A stretch of 13,255 bases of DNA from Chryseosolibacter sp040902445 (GTDB lineage Bacteria > Bacteroidota > Bacteroidia > Cytophagales > Cyclobacteriaceae): positions 1-13,255 of the forward strand of contig JBBDXJ010000303.1 in assembly GCA_040902445.1 (NCBI GenBank), given 5' to 3'. This document shows, in pieces, positions 7,045 to 13,255 of the stretch. Position 1 is the stretch's first letter, and every line of letters begins with the position of its first letter. The notes under the pieces were generated by a model. The model ran no database searches. It worked only from the letters and a program-made list of their open reading frames with translations, and was not told where the DNA came from. The position numbers were made by a program, and so were the translations under genes.

Positions 7045-7272
7045 TTCCTTTTCCGTGAGGTTTTCTTCGCCTTTTCTGCTTTTCTTCGCCGTTTTCTTTG
7101 CTCTTTTCTTTGGAACCTTTGCGCCTTTTTTTCTCCCTTCGGATAGTCCGATAGCGATGGCTTGTTTACGGCTTGTAACCTTTCTACCACTACCGCTTTT
7201 TAGCTGGCCTCTTTTTTTCTTGTGCATCGCTTTCTTCACGGTTTTGCTGGCGCCTTTGGAATACTTTGCCAA
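7012..7272 (-). CDS. Small lysine-rich basic protein, DUF6496-like
   Basis: An 86-residue, extremely basic protein. The N-terminal part (MAKYSKGASKTVKKAMHK), the central VTSRKQAIAIGLSEGRKKGAKVP and a Lys/Ala-rich tail match my recollection of the DUF6496 family, small proteins of unknown function in Bacteroidota and Proteobacteria. The SRKQAIAIGLSE motif is shared with many small basic, possibly nucleic-acid-binding proteins. The start giving the conserved N-terminus is a TTG at 7272; the first ATG is at residue 16 and would remove the conserved beginning. The last residues (GLMVDSY) are encoded by a TTAGTTA-type heptad array that also supplies the TAG stop, so the natural C-terminus may once have ended earlier. 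It is divergent from the VOC gene across 178 bases. DNA or RNA binding is inferred from charge only. Confidence 0.72.
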   Translation of the reverse strand: MAKYSKGASKTVKKAMHKKKRGQLKSGSGRKVTSRKQAIAIGLSEGRKKGAKVPKKRAKKTAKKSRKGEENLTEKEKLIGLMVDSY

Positions 7273-7450
7273 ATTATAGGTTTTTAATTCAGTGAAGAAA
7301 TAAAAAAGTCATGCCGTTCTGAACCCGAAACGTCGCATTGGTGGCATTTACTGTAAATTCGTAAATTAGGTAAGATAACGTTTGGGACCTGTCACGTCAC
7401 TCAGCGGTATAGGACAATCCGGGATGGGTTTATACATTGTAAGTAATAAA

Positions 7451-7882
7451 ATGACAACCATAAATCCATACCTATCCTTTAACGGTAATTGTGAAGAAGC
7501 ATTCAACTTCTATAAATCGGTTTTCGGTGGTGAGTTTCAGTTTATTGGACGTTATGAGGATTTGCCGGCGACAGACAGACAAAATTTTTCATCTGTAAGT
7601 GATGATAAAATCATGCACGTTTCGTTACCAATTAGTGCGCAAAACATTTTAATGGGCTGTGACAGTTCGGAAACACACGAAGAGGCAACTATTTTTGGTA
7701 ATAATATCGTCTTGTCTGTCAACACAGACACTAAGCTGGAAGCCGACCGGCTTTTTAATGGACTTTCAGTTGGAGGACAAATAAAAAGCCCAATGAGTGA
7801 CACGTTTTGGGGCGCATATTTCGGTACGCTTATCGATAAATTTGGAATTAATTGGACCATTAGCTTTGAAAAAGGACAATAG
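7451..7882 (+). CDS. VOC-family (glyoxalase/bleomycin-resistance-like) protein, PhnB type
   Basis: A 143-residue cytosolic protein of the vicinal oxygen chelate fold, in the PhnB/'3-demethylubiquinone-9 methyltransferase-like' group. Marks are the N-terminal INPYLSFNGNCEEAFNFYKSVFGGE segment, a central MHVSLPI strand followed by ILMGCD, and C-terminal FWGAYFGTLIDKFGINW, the usual end of this group. Such proteins are often single-domain homodimers; their reactions are mostly unknown and some lack activity. I chose the ATG at 7451, giving the standard MTTINPYL start; the longer frame back to 7382 adds 23 residues unlike the family. No Shine-Dalgarno is seen. A broken secreted NTF2-like gene begins 17 bases after its stop, so the two were probably co-transcribed. 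Confidence 0.9.
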   Translation: MTTINPYLSFNGNCEEAFNFYKSVFGGEFQFIGRYEDLPATDRQNFSSVSDDKIMHVSLPISAQNILMGCDSSETHEEATIFGNNIVLSVNTDTKLEADRLFNGLSVGGQIKSPMSDTFWGAYFGTLIDKFGINWTISFEKGQ

Positions 7883-7899
7883 AAAGGGAATCTTGCACT

Positions 7900-8471
7900 A
7901 TGACGAAGAAAAGACTTCCTCTTAAACAAGTACTCACCGTAATCCTGTCACTTGGCCTGGTCTGTTTAGCCTGCGCCCAAATCCCGGATTCTGCAAGCGC
8001 CACTGCATTCGATTCACTTGGAGTGACAGACAGGAACCAGCAAAGAACATTTCCCTACAAAAGGGCTGCACAAATGTGGTTGAGCAGAGGCAACATTATC
8101 ATTGCTCCAACCAATCTTCAGATGTCGCCGATCGAGAATGAAATTGCTGACCTGGAAGGCCTTGAATGTAATGCATTGTTGAAGAGAGATACCGCGGTCT
8201 GAGAAAGCTTTGGGCAAGGGATTTCACTTTGGATGACCCGCTGAATGAGTTGGTCGATGGCAAAAACCCGCTGCCATATTATGTTTCCTGTGCCAGAATG
8301 ATTGAAAAATTGACCGTGATGGGCGATGATATTGTCTATACGTCGGGAAAGGAATACTTACAGCGACTTAGAACCGATGGCGTCGTTGAAGACCGTTTGG
8401 AAAGAAAATATTTTCATGCATGGACGCGGAAGTTCGGTGTTTGGAAATTAACGACCAAGACGCATAACTGA
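7900..8471 (+). pseudogene. Secreted NTF2-like/DUF4440-type protein gene, broken by a one-base frameshift
   Basis: Two open stretches in different frames together read as one protein. The first (7900-8202, ATG start) has a signal peptide (KKRLPLKQVLTVILSLGL, ending ACAQ) and a helix IENEIADLEGLECNALLKRDTAV, then a TGA. The second, in the frame one base back, continues LRKLWARDFTLDDPLNEL through to a tryptophan-containing end (AWTRKFGVWKLTT) at 8471. 'LLKRDTA-LRKLWARDFT' is the typical DUF4440 helix and strand, so a single base is missing close to 8199, in gcggtctgag. The whole would be about 190 residues. A stretch of roughly 40 residues between signal peptide and first helix is longer than usual. 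Either the gene is recently inactivated or this is a sequencing error in an intact gene; the conserved reading on both sides argues that any inactivation is recent. Function of the family is unknown beyond small-ligand-binding folds. Confidence 0.7.
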
Positions 8472-8546
8472 TCTTATCAACTGTAGCTCGTGAGAGAATT
8501 TGTTCTGAAGTTCACGCTCCTATCAAGTCAAGTCCACGCGTCCCCA

Positions 8547-8937
8547 ATAAGGTAATAAGGCTTGTTGTTCCTGTCGAATTAACTATCCAATAAAACTCGA
8601 TGTTCCGTCAACACATGGAATTGTGAATTGAATCAAATCAGCTAGTGTTTTTAGCGAGGCCTGGATCCTGGCGCAGGCTAAAACTAAGAGTTCAATACGT
8701 TGATCTGCTATAACCATTTTAATTGGGATGTCCTGAAAGTTGACGATCTTCTGAAAGTCCATGCGTTCTCAATCACGTAATAAGGTTTGCGCCATCATCA
8801 GAGAAAGGTGAGCGAAGTCCCATCAATATAGTTTTTCAAAAGTTATATTTTGGCTACAAAAATCGGGAAGTTTGAAACTAAACCTTATTACCTAGTAGCT
8901 CTTCGGCATGGTAGAAATTCAACCTTATTACCTTATT
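8547..8937. repeat. Dispersed inverted/direct repeats of CCTTATTACC
   Basis: AATAAGGTAATAAGG (8546-8560 region) is the exact reverse complement of CCTTATTACCTTATT at 8923-8937. GTAATAAGGTTT (8777-8788) is the exact reverse complement of AAACCTTATTAC (8880-8891). AACCTTATTACCT occurs at 8881-8893 and again at 8921-8933, exactly 40 bp apart. The core resembles the TAAGG-type octads at gene ends elsewhere in the window, but here copies face both ways and are spread over 390 bp. Confidence 0.75.
8649..8683. other. Possible hairpin in the gene-free stretch
   Basis: TTTTAGC (8649-8655) pairs with GCTAAAA (8677-8683). Alternatively GCCTG (8659-8663) pairs with CAGGC (8674-8678) and TTTTA with TAAAA, leaving a small 5' bulge. 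It is followed by AC-rich sequence, not a T-run on the plus strand. It could be a transcript end or small-RNA element, or chance. Confidence 0.3.
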
Positions 8938-9062
8938 TCAGCACGAGTGCAAATAGAGGCTCAACACGGTGAATGCCTGTAACCTTAAACGGAATATTTG
9001 CTGATGTTCACGCGGTTCTTGAGCTGGGAGTTCCCCTCTGGAATGTTTTGGGTGTGTTGCCC

Positions 9063-9091
9063 TTTGTGTTAGTCCAAATTTATTACATTTA
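9063..9091 (+). promoter_or_regulatory. Weak candidate promoter for the deacetylase gene
   Basis: TTTG at 9063-9066 and TACATTTA at 9084-9091 are separated by 17 bases. The second element differs from the Bacteroidota -7 consensus TAnnTTTG only in its last base, and the spacing is in the accepted range. It would give a leader of about 50 bases before the ATG at 9148. Matches of this quality occur by chance in AT-rich DNA. Confidence 0.25.
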
Positions 9092-9147
9092 GCCAACAAA
9101 TCATGGTAGAACCACATTAGCGGGTTGATTTGTGTCTTTCATAAATT

Positions 9148-9996
9148 ATGATGTTAATGCACCCTACTTTCCTCCTGCTCTCATTTCTGTTATGGCCGTT
9201 TATTTCCCATGTACCCGGATCATTGAAACCGGTAATTTTCAAGTCCCTAATCCAAACTGATTCTTCAAAAAAGTTTATAGTCGACGATCATGGCGCCATC
9301 GTCCGCGGCGATGTTTCCAAAAAAGAAATTGCTTTGGTCCTGACCGGCGACGAGTTCGCCGATGGTGGAACGAGCATTGGCGAAACACTCGGCAAACACA
9401 AGATCAAAGCCGCCTTTTTTCTTACAGGAAATTTTTATTCAAACCCCGTCTTTAAAAAACTGATCAGCGATCTGAAAAAAGACGGTCATTACCTGGGCGC
9501 GCATTCGGATAAACACCTGCTCTATGCCGACTGGACCAAACGCGATAGCCTCCTGGTGAGCGAGGAAGAATTCAAAAAAGATCTTCTGGCCAACTATGAG
9601 CGAATGGCCCCGTACGGCATCAAGGCCGCAGATGCCCTTTATTTCCTTCCGCCGTACGAATGGTACAATTCCCAGATCGCGCGCTGGACAAAACAACTGG
9701 GACTTCAGCTGATAAACTTTTCACCCGGCACCCGGTCTGCTGCCGACTATACGTACCCCGAAATGCAAGCCCGGTACTTGTCTTCGGATCAGATTTACAG
9801 GTCCATCATCGACTATGAGGAAAAAGATCCGCATGGATTGAACGGCTTTATTCTCCTGATTCACATTGGAACCGATCCGCGCCGTACCGATAAATTTTAT
9901 CACAAACTCGACGACCTCATAACGGAATTGAAGAAAAGGAAATACCGGTTCGTAGCGATAACGAATTTGTTAGGGGTTACTGAGATACGGAAATAA
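9148..9996 (+). CDS. Secreted polysaccharide deacetylase (NodB-like)
   Basis: A 282-residue carbohydrate esterase-like protein. The N-terminus (about 1-25) is a signal peptide (PTFLLLSFLLWPFIS). NodB motifs follow in order: motif 1 as LTGDEFADGG (D68, E69 in place of Asp-Asp), motif 2 as H119-SDK-H123 (metal-binding His pair), motif 3 as FLPPYEWYN (Leu where most have Arg), and motif 5 as LLIHIG with H239. The TGDEFADGG and HSDKHLLY wording is that of a Bacteroidota subfamily I recall from cellulase-associated deacetylases. Such enzymes remove N- or O-acetyl groups from cell-wall or plant polysaccharides in the periplasm or outside; the substrate here is unknown. Three in-frame ATGs at 9148, 9151 and 9157 make the exact start uncertain. 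The TAA stop is the end of the first unit of an octad array. Confidence 0.88.
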   Translation: MMLMHPTFLLLSFLLWPFISHVPGSLKPVIFKSLIQTDSSKKFIVDDHGAIVRGDVSKKEIALVLTGDEFADGGTSIGETLGKHKIKAAFFLTGNFYSNPVFKKLISDLKKDGHYLGAHSDKHLLYADWTKRDSLLVSEEEFKKDLLANYERMAPYGIKAADALYFLPPYEWYNSQIARWTKQLGLQLINFSPGTRSAADYTYPEMQARYLSSDQIYRSIIDYEEKDPHGLNGFILLIHIGTDPRRTDKFYHKLDDLITELKKRKYRFVAITNLLGVTEIRK

Positions 9997-10042
9997 GGGC
10001 ATAAGGACATACAGGAATAGGGAAATAAGGAAATAAGGAATA
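9989..10042 (+). repeat. Octad-type tandem array (GGAAATAA/GGGCATAA) carrying the deacetylase stop codon
   Basis: Units in order: GGAAATAA, GGGCATAA, GGACATACA, GGAATA, GGGAAATAA, GGAAATAA, GGAATA. The gene's TAA stop (9994-9996) ends the first unit. The second unit is identical to two units in the minus-strand array after the aldolase, and both arrays point the same way relative to their gene. Confidence 0.88.
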
Positions 10043-10136
10043 GGGGGCCGTTCTTAAACGAAAGGTGGTCTGTAGTTAGGTCATAAATGTAGTTAAGCTT
10101 TTAGAACATTAGCACAACCGTGGGGGCGCAGGAGTG

Positions 10137-10164
10137 AATTCACCATTCACAATTCACCATTCAC
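10137..10164. repeat. Four perfect heptads, [A/C]ATTCAC
   Basis: AATTCAC, CATTCAC, AATTCAC, CATTCAC lie end to end, alternating A and C at the first position. On the minus strand the unit is GTGAATK, which contains TGA. The block lies in the 235-bp gap between the deacetylase and the ROK kinase gene, about 70 bases before the latter. Unlike the other arrays it is not next to a stop codon of a gene on the matching strand. Confidence 0.88.
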
Positions 10165-10231
10165 GCTACCCGCAACTTGCAGAGGTGGAATACTTCGAAA
10201 GGCATGAACAGTAAGCAAAAAAAATTCTCAC

Positions 10232-11185
10232 ATGGCTGTACTCGGGATTGATTTAGGCGGCACCAAATTGGCCACGGCCCTTTTTTCAGAAACCGGTAAG
10301 CTTATATCAAAAGACGTTGCTGCTTTGGATCATCGCAAGGGTAAGGAGGTTGGCAAACTGATCACCGACGCCGTAAAGAAATATATCACGTCGGCGGAAA
10401 CACCAGTTCGCGCGATCGGCGTCTCTGTGCCTGGCATCAGCCACGCAAAAACGGGAACCGTGTGGGCGCCCAACATTCCGGGGTGGGACGACTATCCATT
10501 ATTGCAGGAGATAAAACAGATCGCGGGAAATATTCCGGTCAGCATCGACAACGATCGCGCTTGCTGTATGTTGGGAGAATTATGGCAGGGAAATGCAAAA
10601 GGTTGCAAGGACGCCATCTACCTTGCGGTGGGAACGGGTATCGGCGCGGGTATCCTAATCGACGGAAATATTCTGCGCGGCTCGCATGACATCGCCGGCG
10701 CCGTGGGATGGATGGCCTTAGACAAACCATTTCAAAATAAATATATCGCCTGCGGATGTTTCGAATACTATGCGTCAGGCGATGGTATCGCGAAACTCAC
10801 GCGGGAGATACTGGCAGTCGATACCAGCTATCGCGGCGTGTTGAAGGATCATGCTCCCGGTAAAATAACAGCGCACCACGTGTTTGAAGCCTATGACAAC
10901 AAGGACCCCGTTGCCGACCGTGTCTTAGCCGAGTGCATTCAGTACTGGGGAATGGCCGTGGCAAACTTTATCAGTATTTTTAATCCTGAAAAAATTATAT
11001 TCGGCGGCGGCGTCTTTGGGCCAGCGCTGAAATTTCTAAAACAGATCCAGGAAGAAGCACACAAATGGGCACAACCAATAAGTATTACCCAGGTGACCTT
11101 TGAGCCCTCCGGGCTGCACGGCGATGCCGCCATTTACGGAGCCGGTTTTCTCGCCCTGAAAAAAATTCCGCAAACCCGAAATTAA
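10232..11185 (+). CDS. ROK-family sugar kinase
   Basis: ATP-dependent sugar kinase of 317 residues, usual ROK length. The phosphate-1 loop GIDLGGTK is at 5-12, a VSVPG strand at 64-68, the catalytic Asp is D108 in IDNDRA, phosphate-2 is VGTGIGAG at 133-140, and the adenosine-site FGGGVFG at 257-263. The ROK zinc site is incomplete: the usual GHM His is Trp (GWM, W160) and of the CxCGxxGCxE cluster only ACGCFEYYASG remains (C174, C176, E178). That places it in a divergent branch, and the sugar cannot be assigned (glucose, mannose, fructose or an N-acetyl hexosamine). It is first in a three-gene operon: the MFS gene starts 4 bases after its stop and the SIS gene 12 bases after that. Start is the ATG at 10232; MAVLGIDLGGT is the normal N-terminus. 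No Shine-Dalgarno; an A8 run lies just upstream. Confidence 0.9.
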   Translation: MAVLGIDLGGTKLATALFSETGKLISKDVAALDHRKGKEVGKLITDAVKKYITSAETPVRAIGVSVPGISHAKTGTVWAPNIPGWDDYPLLQEIKQIAGNIPVSIDNDRACCMLGELWQGNAKGCKDAIYLAVGTGIGAGILIDGNILRGSHDIAGAVGWMALDKPFQNKYIACGCFEYYASGDGIAKLTREILAVDTSYRGVLKDHAPGKITAHHVFEAYDNKDPVADRVLAECIQYWGMAVANFISIFNPEKIIFGGGVFGPALKFLKQIQEEAHKWAQPISITQVTFEPSGLHGDAAIYGAGFLALKKIPQTRN

Positions 11186-11189
11186 TCCG

Positions 11190-12347
11190 ATGCGATCGAC
11201 CAGAGTAATTTTTATTTGTGCCTGCCTGGGAATGCTGCTGTTCGGTAGTTCGCTCATCACTTTGGGTTCGGTTGCGGCTCCACTGCGGGAAAAATTTCAA
11301 CTGGATGCCATCACGTCCGGCACCTTGTTTTCTATTCTTCCCATCGGAATACTTGTGGGTTCCCTGTTGTTCGGTCCGTTCTCTGATCGTTATGGTTCTA
11401 AAGTGATCCTCCTGCTGTCCTGTCTTTTTATCTTCGCGGGCTTCCAGGGCATCGCGTATGCTTCTTCGCTGAATATTTTGAAGATATGCATCTTTCTCTT
11501 CGGCCTGGGCGGCGGTATGATCAACGGGGCGACCAATGCAGTTGTGGCCGACATCAGTGCCACCAATAAGGGAGCTAACCTGAGTTTGCTCGGTGTTTTC
11601 TTTGCCGTCGGTGCGCTGGGAATGCCTTTCGTGCTGGGGGCCCTTCAAACAAAATTTTCCTTCGAAGTGATTGTTTCGGTCATTGGATATATTCCTGTGG
11701 CGGTTGCAATACTTTATCTTTTCACAAGGTTCCCGTCCCCGAAGCAAGCCAAAGGAATCCCTCTGGCAAAGGGACTTGGCTTGCTGAAGGAGGGAGTGTT
11801 GATCTCCATCGGTTTCTTTTTGTTCTGCCTCAGCAGCTTTGAAGCCATCATCAACAACTGGACCACCACCTACCTTTTGCAACAACTATCCATTGCCAGC
11901 AGTCAGGCGCTATATGCGCTGTCCCTTTACGTTGTGGGCATGGCGGCCATGCGGCTCTTGCTGGGCAGCGTCTTCCGAAATGTCTCTGCCCGCATGATTC
12001 TTGGTTTCTCCTTTGTATTTTTATTGTCGGGATGTCTGTTGTTGCACACGCCTGAAAACTATCCTGTCGCGGTAACAGGATTGATTTGTATAGGCATAGG
12101 GTTGGCGGCCGGATTTCCCGTCATGCTGGGATTTGTCGGCAATCTTTATGCGGATGTATCCGGCACGGCCTTCAGTATTGTGCTGACCATTGCGCTGATC
12201 GGAAATATGCTCATCAACTTCACAATGGGTGTCATCGCCGAACGCCACGGTGTTCAGCACCTCACAACGGTTGCTTTTAGTCTTTTAGCAGCAATGTATT
12301 TCCTGACGCTGATCATATTAAAGAAAACAAAAATAAAACACGTATAA
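11190..12347 (+). CDS. Major facilitator superfamily transporter, probable sugar permease
   Basis: A 385-residue inner-membrane protein with about 12 hydrophobic segments spread over the whole length. The loop between segments 2 and 3 carries MFS motif A as GPFSDRYGSK (62-71). A short charged loop around residues 180-195 (RFPSPKQAKGIPLAKG) divides the two six-helix halves. The family moves small solutes with protons. Between a ROK sugar kinase gene and a sugar-isomerase-domain gene, with gaps of 4 and 12 bases, it most likely imports the sugar that the kinase phosphorylates; the general look resembles the fucose/glucose-type MFS transporters of Bacteroidota. Substrate and subfamily are inferred. 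The ATG at 11190 directly precedes the first membrane helix. Confidence 0.88.
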   Translation: MRSTRVIFICACLGMLLFGSSLITLGSVAAPLREKFQLDAITSGTLFSILPIGILVGSLLFGPFSDRYGSKVILLLSCLFIFAGFQGIAYASSLNILKICIFLFGLGGGMINGATNAVVADISATNKGANLSLLGVFFAVGALGMPFVLGALQTKFSFEVIVSVIGYIPVAVAILYLFTRFPSPKQAKGIPLAKGLGLLKEGVLISIGFFLFCLSSFEAIINNWTTTYLLQQLSIASSQALYALSLYVVGMAAMRLLLGSVFRNVSARMILGFSFVFLLSGCLLLHTPENYPVAVTGLICIGIGLAAGFPVMLGFVGNLYADVSGTAFSIVLTIALIGNMLINFTMGVIAERHGVQHLTTVAFSLLAAMYFLTLIILKKTKIKHV

Positions 12348-12359
12348 CTTAAATCAATT

Positions 12360-13121
12360 ATGCTGGCAAAACAATGGCTGACCAACGCGCGCGACGTCAT
12401 GACGCGTATTGAAGAAACACAAATGGAAAATATCCGCAAGGCGGCTGAGATCATGGCCGATAGTATCGAGGCGGGAAGGTGGGTTCATACCTTCGGCTGC
12501 GGCCATGCCACCATACCCATCGAGGAAATGTATCCGCGCATCGGAGGTTTTGTTGGCTTTCATCCCATCATTGAACTTCCGCTTACTTTTTTCACAAGGA
12601 TCACCGGCGAGATGGGCGTTCACCAGTTCCTGTTTTTGGAAAGGGTCGAGGGCTACGGCGTGGAGATCATGAAAGGTTATAACTTTGATAAACGCGACAC
12701 CATGTGGCTCTTTTCACACTCCGGCATCAACAATGTAAATATTGATATTGCCATAGAATCAAAAAAGCGCGGTATGAAAGTCATTGCGTTTGGTTCGGCA
12801 GCGGAAGCGAAGGGAAAACAATCACGCCACTCCAGCGGCAAAACTATTTTCGAAGTTGCCGACCTCGTAGTGGACTCCTGTGCGCCATTGGGTGATTCTT
12901 CCGTTCCTCTTAAAAACCACCGCGACAAGGTCGGTCCCGTGTCCACGATGGCTTTCGTCACCTGTGTGTGGATGACCGTGACAACTGTTGCAGAAATTCT
13001 GGCCGACCGCGGTGTGAAACTTTTTATTCACCCGTCCCACAATGTTCCAGGCGACACAACTGCCAAACAACGCGTGGAAGAAGCCCTTGCAGAGTATAAG
13101 AAGAGGGTTGCTGGGGTGTAA
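12360..13121 (+). CDS. SIS-domain (sugar isomerase) protein, UPF0309-like
   Basis: A 253-residue cytosolic protein with one SIS (sugar isomerase) fold, the phosphosugar-binding module. Visible are an N-terminal helical stretch (about 1-38), the first SIS loop FGCGHA (45-50), the second loop SHSGINN (119-125) where most SIS proteins have Ser/Thr-rich turns, VIAFGS (141-146), and a C-terminal helix-rich part with a conserved NHRDKVGP segment (186-193). Length and layout match the UPF0309 'sugar isomerase domain' group, whose members bind or isomerise hexosamine- or ketose-phosphates but have no firm reaction. As third gene after kinase and transporter, it probably acts on the phosphorylated product. 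Start is the ATG at 12360. The TAA stop sits inside a single TGTAAGT heptad (13117-13123), the unit found in arrays at two other gene ends. Confidence 0.85.
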   Translation: MLAKQWLTNARDVMTRIEETQMENIRKAAEIMADSIEAGRWVHTFGCGHATIPIEEMYPRIGGFVGFHPIIELPLTFFTRITGEMGVHQFLFLERVEGYGVEIMKGYNFDKRDTMWLFSHSGINNVNIDIAIESKKRGMKVIAFGSAAEAKGKQSRHSSGKTIFEVADLVVDSCAPLGDSSVPLKNHRDKVGPVSTMAFVTCVWMTVTTVAEILADRGVKLFIHPSHNVPGDTTAKQRVEEALAEYKKRVAGV

Positions 13122-13255
13122 GTTGCCAGGTGGTCTCGGCAATGTCTATGGTCTCAGGGACGCCTACAGGTGCGTGAACTGAAATCAAATTAGCACTCAA
13201 CAAAATCTATCGATCAATATATACCCTCAACAATTTTTTTATGAAAGCTTCAGGC
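13122..13255. other. Intergenic end of window; possible next gene start
   Basis: A short TTGCC/GGCAA inverted repeat (13123-13142) follows the SIS stop, without a T-run. An ATG at 13241 opens a frame of five codons (MKASG) to the window edge, preceded by a T-run. It may be the next gene of this operon, but five codons cannot show that. Confidence 0.3.

Larger units (their letters stand above)
8472..9147. other. 676-bp stretch without a recognised gene
   Basis: I see no open frame of 60 codons or more and no recognisable tRNA or rRNA. It contains four copies of the 9-mer CCTTATTAC (two per orientation), a possible hairpin at 8649-8683, and a weak promoter-like pair before the deacetylase gene. 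CTGAAAGT also occurs twice within about 20 bp near 8733-8760. It could be a decayed region or hold a small RNA; sequence alone does not decide. Confidence 0.6.

Noticed and set aside
8623..8642. Resemblance of GTGAATTGAATCAAATCAGC to GTGAACTGAAATCAAATTAGC at 13174-13194
   Set aside because: Two substitutions and one gap over 20 AT-rich bases; could be chance and nothing else links the two sites.
8649..8683. Hairpin as an integron attC site
   Set aside because: The GTT..AAC ends are in the wrong order for attC core sites and no integrase or cassette is seen.
11085..11885. A 266-codon open frame on the minus strand across the MFS gene
   Set aside because: Low-complexity, Gln/Glu/Arg/His-rich translation with no domain, antisense to a clear transporter gene.

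Overview
The window looks like Bacteroidota chromosome, probably from the Cytophagia/Chitinophagia side. The evidence is moderate GC, gene starts without Shine-Dalgarno sequences, and gene families common in that phylum: a Tat-type Gfo/Idh/MocA oxidoreductase, a DUF6496-type lysine-rich protein, a 'TGDEFADGG' polysaccharide deacetylase and PhnB-like VOC proteins. The assignment rests on family recognition, not a search.

Layout. Positions 1-1077 (+) hold the 3' part of a glucose-fructose-oxidoreductase-like gene, followed by a PRC-barrel gene (1150-1572, +). A four-gene cluster on the minus strand then reads gntP-type permease (6814-5396), glucarate dehydratase-family enzyme (5276-3969), mandelate racemase-like enzyme (3832-2612) and HpcH/HpaI aldolase (2469-1705). 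Uptake of a sugar acid, dehydration by one or both enolase-superfamily enzymes and retro-aldol cleavage to pyruvate plus an aldehyde acid would make one aldarate/aldonate catabolic route. No tartronate semialdehyde reductase is present in the window.

Positions 7012-7272 (-) encode a lysine-rich DUF6496-like protein with a TTG start. Next come a VOC-family protein (7451-7882, +) and a secreted NTF2/DUF4440-like gene broken by a single-base frameshift near 8199 (7900-8471, +). A 676-bp stretch without a convincing gene follows (8472-9147). A secreted polysaccharide deacetylase (9148-9996, +) precedes a tight operon of ROK sugar kinase, MFS transporter and SIS-domain sugar-phosphate protein (10232-13121, +), which looks like a sugar uptake, phosphorylation and isomerisation unit of unknown substrate.

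The most unusual signal is not a gene. Several gene ends carry short tandem arrays of 7- or 8-nt units. Each unit type contains a stop triplet, the arrays are mostly oriented with the gene they follow, and in several cases the gene's own stop codon lies inside the first unit. Because 7 and 8 are not multiples of 3, three units place a stop in all three frames. The same unit, TGTAAGT, appears at three gene ends, and GGGCATAA-type octads follow two others. Arrays are absent between the closely packed ROK, MFS and SIS genes.
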